Positions 1 to 10,988 of a stretch of DNA of 64,000 bases are shown here, in pieces (the stretch's first letter is position 1; each line of letters opens with the position of its first letter). The translations under genes were made by a program, and so were the position numbers. The notes below the pieces were generated by a model that was given only the letters and a program-made list of their open reading frames with translations, ran no database searches and was not told the DNA's origin. The stretch is taken from the NCBI RefSeq assembly GCF_000702625.1, contig NZ_JNIS01000001.1:1436501-1500500 (forward strand). Reading direction: 5' to 3'. This DNA is from Exiguobacterium oxidotolerans JCM 12280 (GTDB lineage: Bacteria; Bacillota; Bacilli; Exiguobacteriales; Exiguobacteriaceae).

Positions 1-833
1 TCAAACAGGATGTGATTCGGTTCCCGGAAATACAAGGCTTGGAAGTAATGCCGATCAACTTTTCCGGAGTTTGGAAGACGGTAGTGGTTTAAACGCTCGA
101 CCCACAAATCGTACTCCGCACTGTTCGGTACGCGGAACGCAACATGGTGGACACCGCCGCGACCAAGACGTTCGCGGTCGAGATCCGGTCGCGCTTCGAG
201 GTGGACTTCGGCTCCGATTCCTCCTTGACCCGTTGCATACACTTCAATATCTGCAAACTCACCTACGAGCGACGGATAACTGCTGATTTTTTTAAAGCCG
301 AGGACTTCCGTCAAAACGAGCGCTGTTGGTTCCGGGTCGTTAACGGTCAATGTCACGGCACCTAAGCCGACGATTGCATGTTCTGCTGGAATCTCGTCGT
401 GTTTCCAAGGTACGCCACCCGGGACGCCTTGTTCGCCATCTTCCGCTACGAGGATTAAACGTGTCCCTTCTTGGTCACGAAAGGCAAGCGTCTGTCGCCC
501 TGCCCGTTCGATGATTGAATCATGATCAATCTCTTTTTGCTCAAATCGCTGTGCCCAAAACTTGAGTGCTGCCGTTGTCTTAACGCGAAGTGATGTTGAA
601 GAAATACTCGATGCACCAGGTACACCTGTTCCAAGATGCGGAATGTCGAAGAACGTTAGATCAGTCCCAGGATTCCCTTCCGCGTCCCCATAAAATAAAT
701 GATACGACGTCGTGTCGTCTTGATTCACTGTTTTCTTAATTAAGCGCATTCCAAGGACTTGCGTGTAAAATTGATAGTTCCGTTCCGCCATCCCGGTCAA
801 AATGGAAACATGATGAATACCGAGTAATTCCAT
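1..833 (-). CDS. Ring-cleaving dioxygenase, VOC/glyoxalase family (3' end outside window)
   Basis: The frame opens with ATG at 833 behind GGGAG and runs off the left edge after about 277 codons. The protein begins MELLGIHHVSILTG, a typical start of the two-module VOC extradiol dioxygenases of the Bacillus MhqA/MhqE/MhqO type. The second module shows GGVHHVAFRV and, near the edge, REPNHILF, where the metal-binding His and Glu of this fold are expected. Such enzymes are metal-dependent and are linked to opening or detoxifying quinone-like aromatics. An MhqR-like palindrome sits 50 bp upstream, and an MhqR/MhqN-like locus lies at 42.7 kb. The C-terminus is not visible. Family assignment is confident; the substrate is not. 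Confidence 0.85.
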   Translation of the reverse strand, partial: MELLGIHHVSILTGMAERNYQFYTQVLGMRLIKKTVNQDDTTSYHLFYGDAEGNPGTDLTFFDIPHLGTGVPGASSISSTSLRVKTTAALKFWAQRFEQKEIDHDSIIERAGRQTLAFRDQEGTRLILVAEDGEQGVPGGVPWKHDEIPAEHAIVGLGAVTLTVNDPEPTALVLTEVLGFKKISSYPSLVGEFADIEVYATGQGGIGAEVHLEARPDLDRERLGRGGVHHVAFRVPNSAEYDLWVERLNHYRLPNSGKVDRHYFQALYFREPNHILF

Positions 834-868
834 CTTTGCCACTCCCTTTTAAATTTGATTATATGCAA

Positions 869-901
869 AGCATAGCGCACAGGTATCTTAGATTCAAGAT
901 A
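869..901 (-). promoter_or_regulatory. Promoter with MhqR-like operator
   Basis: On the minus strand, TTGAAT (897-892), a 17-base spacer and TATGCT (874-869) form a vegetative promoter for the dioxygenase. The -35 lies inside an imperfect palindrome at 884-901 (TATCTTAGATTCAAGATA on the plus strand). As I remember it, the Bacillus MhqR box is TATCTCGAAATCGAGATA; 13 of 18 positions agree. The placement fits repression by a MarR-type quinone sensor. Confidence 0.55.
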
Positions 902-911
902 TTAAGACAAT

Positions 912-940
912 AAAAAAACCGCTCTTCCGAAGAAGAGCGA
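912..940 (-). terminator. Terminator of the csp gene
   Basis: Eight-base stem CGCTCTTC/GAAGAGCG (920-927 with 932-939) around CGAA, followed on the minus strand by seven T. Confidence 0.9.
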
Positions 941-954
941 TTGAATAGTTGAAA

Positions 955-1155
955 TTAAAGTTTTACGACGTTAGCAGCTTGTGCTCCACGTGCGCCTTCA
1001 GTGATTTCGAATTCAACTTCTTGACCTTCGTCAAGTGATTTGAAACCTTCACCAGTGATTGCTGAGAAATGTACGAATACGTCTTCTCCGCCTTCAACTT
1101 CGATGAAACCGAAACCTTTTTCTGCGTTAAACCATTTTACTTTACCTGTGTTCAT
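955..1155 (-). CDS. csp: Cold-shock protein, CspA/CspB family
   Basis: A 66-residue single OB-fold protein starting [18 protein letters not shown]. It carries both RNA-binding motifs, KGFGFI (RNP1) and VFVHF (RNP2), and is full length for the family. It binds single-stranded RNA/DNA and acts as an RNA chaperone and antiterminator at low temperature. ATG at 1155 is chosen because GGAGG lies 8 bases upstream and the protein then matches the family start; an in-frame extension to 1509 has no ribosome site and runs through the promoter. It is monocistronic, with its own promoter, a leader of about 140 bases and its own terminator. Confidence 0.97.
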   Translation of the reverse strand: MNTGKVKWFNAEKGFGFIEVEGGEDVFVHFSAITGEGFKSLDEGQEVEFEITEGARGAQAANVVKL

Positions 1156-1305
1156 GGGAACAACCTCCAAAAATAAATTACTTAATACATATGACGATGC
1201 ATATGAAAGAAATTCATTATTGTCCCGAAATACATGGAGCGACGAAAAGATTGTTCGTGACGCAATGTGAATCAGTAGTGACAATAACAATATTAAGCTA
1301 ACGCC

Positions 1306-1335
1306 AGTATAGTATGGATGCGCTTTAAAAGTCAA
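1306..1335 (-). promoter_or_regulatory. csp promoter with long leader
   Basis: On the minus strand, TTGACT (1335-1330), an 18-base spacer and TATACT (1311-1306). Transcription would start near 1299, giving a 5' leader of about 144 bases before the csp ATG. Long structured leaders that refold at low temperature are typical of csp genes; the fold here was not computed. Confidence 0.75.
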
Positions 1336-1374
1336 GTTGTCTGACCAATATTTTTCCAATTGATTCCACTTTTC

Positions 1375-1410
1375 AAAAGAAAAACAGACCTGGTTTCCCA
1401 GATCTGTTTT
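1375..1410 (-). terminator. Terminator of the InhA gene
   Basis: A 13-base stem (1381-1393 with 1398-1410, one G-U pair) around TTTC directly follows the InhA stop codon. On the minus strand it leads into TTTTCTTTT. Confidence 0.8.
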
Positions 1411-1414
1411 GTTC

Positions 1415-3793
1415 TTAACGGTGGATCCAGACAGCTCCAGCAGAGTTATCTTTCGCTTCACCGATGACTTGAATTTTAAGACCATTGTTCGGAAGAAGTT
1501 TCCCTGCATCCGGAATCAATTGGTTGATATACGATTTAGAATCATCGAATTTCGTTACACCCGAGAGACCTTTGTAATCGTAAAGACCACGTGTTGGTGA
1601 ATCGATCAACCAAGAAGGTGCTTTATCGTAGCTGAATGCAGCATCCGCAACTTGGTAACGTGTGCTACCTGATACGACTGGCTTGCCTTTAAGCGTACCA
1701 ACGATTGCTTCAGGGTGTGAATCGACGACACCGAGGAATCCTTCACCCGGGTGAACACCGACCCAGTTATCTGTGAAGCTAGAATCTGCGTACCAAACGA
1801 CGAGACCTGTGTTGTATTTCACGCCACGCGCATGCTCAAGTGCTTTATCTGAGCCTGCGTAGTTACGCCATTCGAGGTAGTACGCATTGTCTGCATAGCT
1901 GAATCCGTCAGACGCGATGAAACCGTCGAGTTTAAACTTCGGTGTACCTTCTGCATCATCTTCGAAGACGACTTTACCATCGACTGTCAATTTCGCGTTA
2001 TCAAGTGCGAAACCGTCGAGTGCAAGACCAGCATCACCTGTGTAATCAAATTTAAGCGTTACTTTTTTGCCTGCAAATTCGCTGAGGTCGTATGATTTAT
2101 CGACCCATGCGCCTTTTGAAGACTCAGCACGTTGATCACCATCTGTATCTTCGTCACCGATGACGTCGATGACTTTTTCTACTCCACCAGCTGTCGCTGT
2201 AACTGTCAAGAAGTCATAATCGAACTCGACATCAAAGTACGCTTTGTAATCAAATTTAGCAGCTTTAGCAGCTGTCAAATCAAATTCTGGTGACGTCATT
2301 GACGTATGAAGATCGTTTCCTTTTGTGCTGTAGTAGTATTTTTTACCGAACGCCGGTGCAATTCCTTTGACCGGTTTTTTCGGTAAGTCTACTTTGATGA
2401 TTCCTGGGTTCTTCGATTTTGTAACACTTTGATCGATATAAGAAGCAGTTCCTGCTTTTGATAACGAATCAAAATCGATTGTCTCGATATTCGCCCAGTT
2501 TCCACCCATCACGTTTTGGAAGAATTCTTTATTTTGTGGTGAGAAACTTGTTGGTTCTGTTCCGGCAACTTTCCCGTTCCAGCTACCGCCACTCATGATT
2601 GACCATGATGCGACCGGCTCGCCTTGACCTGTGTACTGTGTATCGTACTCATCTGGAAGACCTAAGTCATGACCGAATTCGTGTGCGAAAACACCGACCG
2701 CGCCGTCTTCAGGTTGAACCGTGTAATCATAGGCAGCCATTTTACCGCCCCAATAATCAGCTTTTGCTGTCGTGTTCGCTACAGGATAAACGCCATCAAG
2801 CGTCCAGCGGTGTGACCAAATCGCGTCATCTCCGAGCGTTCCGCCCCCAGCTTCCTGTCCAGTTCCTGCATGGATGATCATCAAGTGATCGACGAGACCG
2901 TCCGGCTCGTTTAAGTTGCCGTCTCCATCCATATCGTATTGATCGAATTGATCGTACTCTGCTAAGTTGATGCCTGATTTTACTGCAGCATTTAACGAGT
3001 CTTTGACGAGACCACGTGGGCCCTTAGCGCCTGGAAGGTTATCATTCCCGCCTTTAGGATTATCCGAACCGTAGTCTTTGGCTGTACCTGGAACTGTTAA
3101 CCAGTTCGAGACCTTACCATCGACCGTGTAGCTTCCGCCTGATTGTTCTTCATAATACTGTTTAAACGTCTTGACCTTGTCTCCGTTAAAGAGTTCGAAC
3201 TCTTTATTACCAAACATTAAATCTTGATAATGCTTTTGGTTGAAGTCATTCGAATACATGTATCCATCTTCTTGCACAACATTGTTATGCTTAAAGTCAC
3301 TGTACTCAACGAGTAGAACAAGGACTTTATCTGTCCGTGTATCACCGTTGTATTTTGCTTGTTTGGCTTTGTCGACTTTGACAAACCCATCTTTTTTACC
3401 TTTTTTATAATTATCGTGCTTCTTGTTCAACTGTTTTGCGAGTTGATCTTTTTGTTTCGTCAAAAAGTCTTTTGTTTTTTGATCGAATTCTTTCGCTTTT
3501 TCTGACTCATGTTCAGCTGCTGGTTTACCGTTCGACTTTTTATCCAAATACTTTTGAACAGCCTTTTGTTTCTCAGCTGCAGATGATGCTTTTGAGACGA
3601 CCCCACGATCCTGCAATACTTTTAAGAGACGTTCCTGATCGACTGTGTTCAAGTCCATCGGCGCTCCTACTGCTGCTTTTTCAGCAGCATCAACAGATTT
3701 TACCTTCCCACCAGGTAAAACCGGACTAACTGCGAATGCAGCTGCCGTGATTCCAGATAAAACGGCTAAGCTAAGCTGTTTCTTTTTCCCCAC
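1415..3793 (-). CDS. inhA: Immune inhibitor A-type secreted metalloprotease (M6)
   Basis: A 792-residue zinc endopeptidase of the InhA family. A basic start plus hydrophobic stretch (residues 1-28) forms a signal peptide. A Lys-rich propeptide covers roughly 35-150. The catalytic zinc motif [14 protein letters not shown] lies near residue 371. A beta-sandwich region with Asp-rich motifs follows, then a C-terminal domain containing DSHPEA. Length is normal for M6 enzymes, which degrade host defence peptides and matrix proteins, or act as scavenging proteases in soil bacteria. The start is GTG at 3793 behind AGGGGG. The gene stands alone, with its own terminator. Confidence 0.95.
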   Translation of the reverse strand: MGKKKQLSLAVLSGITAAAFAVSPVLPGGKVKSVDAAEKAAVGAPMDLNTVDQERLLKVLQDRGVVSKASSAAEKQKAVQKYLDKKSNGKPAAEHESEKAKEFDQKTKDFLTKQKDQLAKQLNKKHDNYKKGKKDGFVKVDKAKQAKYNGDTRTDKVLVLLVEYSDFKHNNVVQEDGYMYSNDFNQKHYQDLMFGNKEFELFNGDKVKTFKQYYEEQSGGSYTVDGKVSNWLTVPGTAKDYGSDNPKGGNDNLPGAKGPRGLVKDSLNAAVKSGINLAEYDQFDQYDMDGDGNLNEPDGLVDHLMIIHAGTGQEAGGGTLGDDAIWSHRWTLDGVYPVANTTAKADYWGGKMAAYDYTVQPEDGAVGVFAHEFGHDLGLPDEYDTQYTGQGEPVASWSIMSGGSWNGKVAGTEPTSFSPQNKEFFQNVMGGNWANIETIDFDSLSKAGTASYIDQSVTKSKNPGIIKVDLPKKPVKGIAPAFGKKYYYSTKGNDLHTSMTSPEFDLTAAKAAKFDYKAYFDVEFDYDFLTVTATAGGVEKVIDVIGDEDTDGDQRAESSKGAWVDKSYDLSEFAGKKVTLKFDYTGDAGLALDGFALDNAKLTVDGKVVFEDDAEGTPKFKLDGFIASDGFSYADNAYYLEWRNYAGSDKALEHARGVKYNTGLVVWYADSSFTDNWVGVHPGEGFLGVVDSHPEAIVGTLKGKPVVSGSTRYQVADAAFSYDKAPSWLIDSPTRGLYDYKGLSGVTKFDDSKSYINQLIPDAGKLLPNNGLKIQVIGEAKDNSAGAVWIHR

Positions 3794-4040
3794 GTGAACT
3801 TACCCCCTATGTAGTAGTGAAAAGCATACTTTTAATATACTTTTCTGAATATTCAAATCATATGTTATTTTAGTTCGTTAATCAATTAGTTTTTGTATAA
3901 TTAGGACTTTATAACTATACCTATTTTTGGAATTTAGTTTAATATTCTTACATTGTGCCGATATTAATAAGATAGACCATTATATAGTACTAGAAAAAAA
4001 TTCTTTGTTACCCGCTTGGATTAAGAAGAGGAGGAGTTCC

Positions 4041-5534
4041 ATGCAACCTTTAAAACGTTTTGAGCGACAAGTCTTAACAAACTATTTAATCGGCTCATTC
4101 GTTGCCGTTTTCGGTGTCGGCAGTTTGTTCATCTTCGAAACACTGACCTTCAGTCCACAAGAGCGGATACTCTTGCTTGGTATCATGGCAGAATCCGTCA
4201 CCCTGATGTTCAGCTTGGAATATACAATCTATCGTCGACACGTTCGGTCCCTTTATATAGTATTTCAATCAAAACAGCCCACTGCCGACGAATTGAAAAT
4301 TGCTTTTCAGACGACGCATCACTTCCCTGTTTTGACGATGCAACGCATTCTTGGTCCACACTTTCTCGGATTATCACTTCCTTCTTCTACCTTGACAGCT
4401 TTCGCCATATACCGTGGTTGGCTCGACATGCCCTATTATTTGATTGGTCTCGCTTGTTTCGGGGCGATTCTCGTCGCGATTCTTCATGCTCTGATTGAAT
4501 TTTTTCTCACGTACCGGGTCACGGAACCGATGTTGCTCGAGTTGACGAAACGATCTCAGGCGGCAGGTTACGGCGACATCGTCTTAAAGAAACAACATAT
4601 GGTCAGCTTGCGCCAAAAAATGTTGATTAGTACACTCATCATCGGTGTATTTCCAATCTTACTGTTCGTCCTCGCTTCTGCCGTTCAGTTAACGGAAAAC
4701 GAAAGTCTTCAGTCTTACTGGAGTTGGGCGACGTTAATTTTGATTGTCATCCTCTGCCTTGCGACATTTTGCAGTCTTCTACTATATGAAAACATCAAAA
4801 AACCGATTCTTGCTTTGCAAGAAGGAGTTGCTCAAATCGAGTCGGGTCAATTGAATACGATTTCCAACCCCTACTCCGATGAATTCGCACACTTGATTGG
4901 TGGATTTAATTTGATGGTCGAAGGAATCGAAGGACGTGATTTAGAAAATGAACGCCTTTTAAACAGTTTATTTACGTTGTTTGCCGCGACTTTAGATGCT
5001 CGCGATCCTTATACGGCAGGGCATTCTTTACGGGTAGCGGAATATTCCGTTGAAATCGCCCGTGCCGCTGACTTACCTGATGAGCAAATCGAGTTATTAC
5101 GAAAGTCTGCTCTTCTTCACGATATCGGTAAAATCGGTATCCGAGATGCCGTTCTTTTGAAGGACGGACGATTAACGGAAGAAGAATTCGATGAAATCAA
5201 GCGCCATCCGGTGATCGGTGTCCATATTTTATCGCAAGTTGATTTACCAGAGACGTTACAACCGATTCTTCCTGGGGTAAAGTACCATCACGAACGTTAT
5301 GATGGCAAAGGCTATCCGGAAGGCTTGACCGGCGACGCGATTCCGCTTTTCGGACGAATCATGGCAATTGCCGATGCCTATGATGCCATGACTTCCGATC
5401 GCCCCTATCGAAAGGGGATGCCCGCTGAACAAGCATTGTTGATTCTCGAAGAAGGAAGCGGCACGCAGTGGGACGCAACTTTCACTAAACTTTTCTTAGA
5501 CTTAAAGCGACGGAACTTGACCACTGCTTCTTGA
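4041..5534 (+). CDS. Membrane HD-GYP domain protein (probable c-di-GMP phosphodiesterase)
   Basis: A 497-residue protein. The N-terminal half has several hydrophobic segments, then a HAMP-like stretch (about residues 250-305), then a complete HD-GYP domain. The key motifs are intact: HSLRVAEYS, LLHDIGKIG near 359, HHERYDGKGYPEGL and DAYDAMTSDRPYR. HD-GYP enzymes hydrolyse cyclic-di-GMP at a bimetal centre, and the HAMP linker suggests control by a membrane sensor. ATG at 4041 follows GAGGAGG at a normal distance; the frame is open back to 3927 but has no ribosome site there. The next gene starts 22 bases downstream, so the two are probably co-transcribed. Confidence 0.9.
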   Translation: MQPLKRFERQVLTNYLIGSFVAVFGVGSLFIFETLTFSPQERILLLGIMAESVTLMFSLEYTIYRRHVRSLYIVFQSKQPTADELKIAFQTTHHFPVLTMQRILGPHFLGLSLPSSTLTAFAIYRGWLDMPYYLIGLACFGAILVAILHALIEFFLTYRVTEPMLLELTKRSQAAGYGDIVLKKQHMVSLRQKMLISTLIIGVFPILLFVLASAVQLTENESLQSYWSWATLILIVILCLATFCSLLLYENIKKPILALQEGVAQIESGQLNTISNPYSDEFAHLIGGFNLMVEGIEGRDLENERLLNSLFTLFAATLDARDPYTAGHSLRVAEYSVEIARAADLPDEQIELLRKSALLHDIGKIGIRDAVLLKDGRLTEEEFDEIKRHPVIGVHILSQVDLPETLQPILPGVKYHHERYDGKGYPEGLTGDAIPLFGRIMAIADAYDAMTSDRPYRKGMPAEQALLILEEGSGTQWDATFTKLFLDLKRRNLTTAS

Positions 5535-5556
5535 TTTCTGACGAAAGGAGTCTCAG

Positions 5557-5991
5557 ATGCATCCTAAAATTGTTGAACGTCACGAGCTTTATGTAATCGG
5601 ACTCAGTATGACGTGCGAAGAAAATGAACTCCATACATTGATGCCTGAACTATGGCGTGAATTCTCACGTCGAGCGCATGAAATTCCGGCAGTCGTACCG
5701 GACAGTTTTCCATTAGATGTCTCGCTTGCTCACCGCGGAACGAAGTATACGCAATGCGTCGGCTTACCTGTCTCTTCACTCGAACGGGTTCCTAAGGGAA
5801 TGAAAGGATACCACCTCCCTCCTGCTCGCTATGTCTTTTGGAGACATGAAGGACCAGACATCGAGATTTGGAAATCGTTCGAAAAGATTCAGCGTTTTGC
5901 ACACAAACAAGGGATTGAACTTGATCCGCTTGATTTTAAAATCGATGAGACCCGTGAAGGTACCCATCACTTATATCAACGAATTCTCTAA
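5557..5991 (+). CDS. GyrI-like effector-binding domain protein
   Basis: A 144-residue stand-alone domain resembling the AraC/BmrR-type effector-binding (GyrI-like, SOUL-fold) family, with no DNA-binding domain. A conserved Glu in the closing HHLYQRIL region and the pattern YVFWRHEGPDIEIWKSFEKI fit that family. Such proteins bind amphipathic small molecules and can act as drug sinks or adaptor sensors. It follows the HD-GYP gene by 22 bases with its own AAAGGAG site, and a strong terminator follows. The ligand cannot be inferred. Confidence 0.75.
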   Translation: MHPKIVERHELYVIGLSMTCEENELHTLMPELWREFSRRAHEIPAVVPDSFPLDVSLAHRGTKYTQCVGLPVSSLERVPKGMKGYHLPPARYVFWRHEGPDIEIWKSFEKIQRFAHKQGIELDPLDFKIDETREGTHHLYQRIL

Positions 5992-5992
5992 G

Positions 5993-6017
5993 GACTACTC
6001 AAACGAGTAGTCTTTTC
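5993..6017 (+). terminator. Terminator of the HD-GYP/GyrI operon
   Basis: Perfect 8-base stem GACTACTC/GAGTAGTC around AAAC, then TTTT. Repeat copy A starts five bases further on. Confidence 0.85.
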
Positions 6018-6021
6018 CGCG

Positions 6022-6194
6022 TGTGGACAAACTCTAGCGTGAACTTACGATATCGAGATGCAATCCGTTCGCGCTTCCCTGTCTCGCCTCGTATCCATGC
6101 CCGGCTTTCCGTCACGTTATTACCTAAAAAGCGTCATGTTTCGTTGACTGCTACGGGAAAAGACGCTTGATCTACCGATAGCACGTTGTCTACA
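6022..6194 (+). repeat. Intergenic repeat, copy A (173 bp, terminal inverted repeats)
   Basis: It begins TGTGGACAAAC and ends GTTGTCTACA, terminal inverted repeats matching at 8 of 10 positions. Its inside is the reverse complement of parts of copies B and C: GCAATCCGTTCGCGCTTCCC matches copy B near 44829, and TCATGTTTCGTTGACT matches copy C near 55075. There is no open frame. The rest of this gap (6195-6418) holds the protease leader; I see no clear promoter in it. Confidence 0.75.
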
Positions 6195-6385
6195 GTTTGA
6201 GGATTACTCATAGAATTTAAGGCCAGGAATCCCACTTCTTCAGTGATGGAAGTGCTAGAAGAGTATTTCTTCACTCGATTTGTCTCAATGACTAAATTGT
6301 TCAGTACGGGTACTAAATACCTATTTTCAGAAAATTCTATTTAATCCGAATGCCTTATTCTCGTTCTCTATTTTGTTTGGCATAG

Positions 6386-7954
<1,569 letters not shown>

Positions 7955-7983
7955 GAAAACCTCCTCCCAAGGATTTTCTCTTT

Positions 7984-8015
7984 CCTCTCGAGTCGATGAC
8001 TCGGGAGGTTTTTTT
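7984..8015 (+). terminator. Terminator of the neutral protease gene
   Basis: An 11-base stem CCTCTCGAGTC/GACTCGGGAGG around GAT, then seven T. Confidence 0.9.
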
Positions 8016-8031
8016 ATTATGGATTCAACGT

Positions 8032-8068
8032 AAAAAAAGCACGTTCACTCGACGGAATGAACGTGCTT
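8032..8068 (-). terminator. Terminator hairpin downstream of the SH3-like gene
   Basis: An 11-base stem AAGCACGTTCA/TGAACGTGCTT, followed on the minus strand by seven T. A second hairpin at 8087-8133 (AAAGACAGGA/TCCTGTCTTT) carries T tracts usable from either side and may back it up. Confidence 0.75.
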
Positions 8069-8208
8069 CAGATTTGAGATAAAATGAAAGACAGGACTGT
8101 GCATCTTTGTGAGATGACGATCCTGTCTTTTTTATCGTTGCGTTCAAATCCAACTCGCCATGTCCGGCTTTTGACTAGAAAACCTGACTAGCTCCAATCT
8201 CAATCGAT

Positions 8209-9072
8209 TCATTTCCCAAGATCACGTGCGAGACGCAAGCGCGTCGAACCGTTATCCGGGAATGCCTTGAGTTGCAATTTTTCACCTTCATACCATGTGC
8301 CGTAATCCGTCTTGACGACCGGATCACCAAGTGCTGATAAGCCTGACGCTGAGACATTCATCCAGTCGATTGCTTCAACGATTCCATCCGATACGACGAG
8401 CAGGTACCCGGCGTTCGAGAAATGGTACGTATTGACGGCATCTTTTTGTGTGTTGCCGAGCTTGCCATACTTCGCCTCAAACGTTTCAAGCGGTTTCCCG
8501 AGGTATTGTTCCGGCTTGTCAATCGGCTGATTCGCGACGACTTGTCCGAGTGTCGAAAGGAGTTTCTCATCCTTTAGACTAGACGGAGCCTCCATCTGAA
8601 CATCCGTTTCCGGGATGTAGCCTTCGACCGCATCACTTAACTTCAGATGTACCATGCCGTCTTTTGCGTCGAGGACTTCATAAACATCCCCTAAGTCCGC
8701 CTTATAGATGACACTAGTCCGATTTGCATCTTGATAGACATCTGCAAACGGTCGTTTGATCCATGCCGCTGAACTAATCTCAGGTGCTGCTTCTTTTTTC
8801 GATTTCTTCGACTCTTTTTTCTTCGCTTGATCGGCCGAATCTTTTTCTTTATCCTTTGCCGTTTCTTTGGCCGAAGCATCTGTTTTCGGTGTTTCGACCG
8901 TCGACGTCGCTTGCGAAGGATCGTTATGCGCGACCATATAGCCCCATCCGCCGACGATCAAAGCCGTCGCCAATAGGCCACCGAACGCAATGCCACGCCG
9001 GTTGCGCTTTTGTTTCCGACGCATGTGACGCGATTGCCGTGCCTGATCGTGCTCTTGTTCCTGTTGACTCAT
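8209..9072 (-). CDS. Membrane-anchored SH3-like domain protein
   Basis: A 287-residue protein of unknown function. A basic, His/Arg-rich cytoplasmic tail (1-28) precedes one transmembrane helix (about 29-48). A low-complexity Lys/Glu/Ala/Asp linker (50-95) follows, then an extracellular part. Residues about 98-155 resemble a bacterial SH3 module (YKADLGDVYEVLDAKDGMVHLKL, shown by its spaced hydrophobics). The last 120 residues are unassigned. Bacterial SH3 modules often bind peptidoglycan, so a cell-envelope role is inferred. ATG at 9072 has GGAGG upstream. It lies downstream of the YhfP-like gene's stop on the same strand but probably has its own promoter. Confidence 0.7.
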   Translation of the reverse strand: MSQQEQEHDQARQSRHMRRKQKRNRRGIAFGGLLATALIVGGWGYMVAHNDPSQATSTVETPKTDASAKETAKDKEKDSADQAKKKESKKSKKEAAPEISSAAWIKRPFADVYQDANRTSVIYKADLGDVYEVLDAKDGMVHLKLSDAVEGYIPETDVQMEAPSSLKDEKLLSTLGQVVANQPIDKPEQYLGKPLETFEAKYGKLGNTQKDAVNTYHFSNAGYLLVVSDGIVEAIDWMNVSASGLSALGDPVVKTDYGTWYEGEKLQLKAFPDNGSTRLRLARDLGK

Positions 9073-9141
9073 ATTTGGTTCCTCCTGAATTGACCGAGTG
9101 ATGTTTCATTCACTATACCATCTAATCCAGAACCAAATTGT

Positions 9142-10125
9142 TTAAATTTCGATGACAGTTCTGCCTTGATGTGTCCCTTCAAGCAACGACTTGACGACTG
9201 CCGGAACATCACTCAACGCTTTCATTCGGACCATCTCGGCAATCGATAAATGCCAGTCGTTCGCGAGATGATTCCATAAACGCTCACGCTCTGTGATTGG
9301 TAACTGAACAGCATCGATTCCAATCAAACGAACACCACGTAAGATGAACGGATAGACGGTCATCGTCAGTTCAGCACCACCGACGTTACCGCACGTCGTG
9401 ACGAGTCCACCGTACTGGACGTAACGAATGACCGAGGCAAGTAGCGGACCACCGACCGTGTCGATGATCCCGGCATACAGGCCTTTTTTCAAAGGTCGCG
9501 TTGTTTCTTCCAGGAGTGATTGCCGTGAGATGACTTCCGCGACACCTGCTTGCTTCAAGCGGTCATGCTCGGCTTCTTTCCCGGTCACGGCATGGACTGT
9601 AAACCCGAGTTTCACGAGGAGTGCGACCGCAACACTGCCGACGCCACCTGTCGCTCCCGTTACGAGGACCGGACCATCTTGCGGCTTTACACGTTGAACG
9701 AGTTCATCAATCGACTGGGCAGCTGTCAGACCGGCCGTACCGTAACTCATCGCTTCAAGCGTCGTGATGCCGTTCGGTAGCGGCGTAATCCAGTCCGCCG
9801 GCACGCGGATATACTCTTGAAAACCACCCGATGTATTCATTCCGAAATCAAAGCCGTTGACGACGACCGCTTGTCCTTCGCTGAAGCGTTCATCAGATGA
9901 CGTCACGACATGACCTGCCGCATCGACGCCTGGTGTATGTGGGTAATTTTTCGTCACCCCGCGATTTCCCGTGACGGATAACGCATCTTTGTAGTTGATG
10001 CACGAATAGGCGACACGAATCAACACATCACCTTTTGGTAAGTCGTCGACTTGTTTTTGTTCGAGTGCCCCGACGAATTGTCCTTCTTCCTCACGTACGA
10101 CGAATGCTTTAAATGAATTTTTCAT
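9142..10125 (-). CDS. YhdH/YhfP-type quinone oxidoreductase (MDR family)
   Basis: A 327-residue zinc-independent medium-chain reductase, full length. An N-terminal GroES-like domain contains CINYKDALSVTGNRG and PHTPGVDAAG. It is followed by a Rossmann domain with VTGATGGVGSVAVALL, the NADPH-binding loop. The family includes acrylyl-CoA reductase AcuI/YhdH and Bacillus YhfP; these reduce activated C=C bonds with NADPH. ATG at 10125 follows GAAGGAGG. It shares its strand with the genes on both sides, but a hairpin at 10223-10257 separates it from the upstream gene. Confidence 0.88.
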   Translation of the reverse strand: MKNSFKAFVVREEEGQFVGALEQKQVDDLPKGDVLIRVAYSCINYKDALSVTGNRGVTKNYPHTPGVDAAGHVVTSSDERFSEGQAVVVNGFDFGMNTSGGFQEYIRVPADWITPLPNGITTLEAMSYGTAGLTAAQSIDELVQRVKPQDGPVLVTGATGGVGSVAVALLVKLGFTVHAVTGKEAEHDRLKQAGVAEVISRQSLLEETTRPLKKGLYAGIIDTVGGPLLASVIRYVQYGGLVTTCGNVGGAELTMTVYPFILRGVRLIGIDAVQLPITERERLWNHLANDWHLSIAEMVRMKALSDVPAVVKSLLEGTHQGRTVIEI

Positions 10126-10222
10126 ATCAATTCCTCCTTCAATATTTACTATTCCCCTAGCCTATACCCGAACCAAAGCAGTGGTCTACCTTTTTTTTAA
10201 GGAATAACAACATGTTATGCAT

Positions 10223-10257
10223 AAAAAACCGCGATGCCGAAGCAATCGCGGTTTTTT
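10223..10257 (-). terminator. Bidirectional terminator upstream of the YhfP-like gene
   Basis: A 13-base stem AAAAAACCGCGAT/ATCGCGGTTTTTT with T tracts on both strands. It would end transcripts from 10421-10927. A second hairpin without a T tract (CCTTGATCAG/CTGATCAAGG) lies near 10391-10419. I see nothing else in 10258-10390. Confidence 0.85.
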
Positions 10258-10420
10258 GGCATCTGACGGAAAAAGTCTTTTCCGCAGGTAGTCAAAAGTG
10301 ACAGGTAAACATGTCATCGGTCCGTGGTCATAGGTGTGCCGTGGCCGTTGTGATTCCCTTGTGGAAGCGTTTGAGAGTCAGAAATGCCATCCTTGATCAG
10401 GAGTCTCATCTGATCAAGGC

Positions 10421-10927
10421 TTACATATAACGGTGACCGTCAAAATCAATTTCCGTTCGGTAATTCGCGGCATTGATCGCATTCGAGATGCGGTGAGCAG
10501 CCCTCTCCATCTCTTGTGCCTTGATCCGGTATGCCTCAGGATCGTACAAAGCATGCCGGATGACCGTCGTTCCTTCAAATCCATACTGGAATTCGCGTTT
10601 CGGACGTGCGGCGAGTTCTTGGAACTGTGTCGCTTTTGCCCGTAATTGAGTCGCCAGTTCAATCGCTTCGACGAGCGGAATTGCTCCTTCTGTCGTCTCG
10701 ATGGTCGTTGACAAGTTTGCTGCATAGACCAGTCGATCAAGTGTCCGCATATCACGCCGGACTTCATCCATAGCCGACTCGACATCGAGTAACGTCCGTT
10801 CTTGACCAGTCGGTAGGGCCTCCCCTTTTTCAAGGTCGATGAATGCAATACGCTCCATCTCTTCGACTAGTTGCTCCAATTGTTTCCGTAAGATACTTTT
10901 TAGTTTCACTGCGTCTGCTAAGTACAT
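10421..10927 (-). CDS. DIP1984 family (septicolysin-like) protein
   Basis: A 168-residue, almost entirely helical protein with long amphipathic stretches (KLKSILRKQLEQLVEEMERI). It resembles the DIP1984 family, sometimes annotated septicolysin on weak grounds. A second conserved block, ELATQLRAKATQFQELAARP, is followed by a C-terminal helix ending NAINAANYRTEIDFDG. It has no signal peptide or membrane helix, so it is probably cytosolic. Function is unknown; the haemolysin label has little support. It lies 61 bases downstream of the DUF4129-like gene and may share its transcript. Confidence 0.72.
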   Translation of the reverse strand: MYLADAVKLKSILRKQLEQLVEEMERIAFIDLEKGEALPTGQERTLLDVESAMDEVRRDMRTLDRLVYAANLSTTIETTEGAIPLVEAIELATQLRAKATQFQELAARPKREFQYGFEGTTVIRHALYDPEAYRIKAQEMERAAHRISNAINAANYRTEIDFDGHRYM

Positions 10928-10988
10928 TCTTCAGTCCCCCGTTTCCTGACCTTCTGTTCCATGATACGTCGGGACTTTCTGAAAGGTT

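Noticed and set aside
1156..1509. Upstream in-frame extension of the cold-shock gene to 184 residues
   Set aside because: No ribosome site, and it would span the csp promoter and the InhA terminator; the 66-residue start has GGAGG and matches the family.
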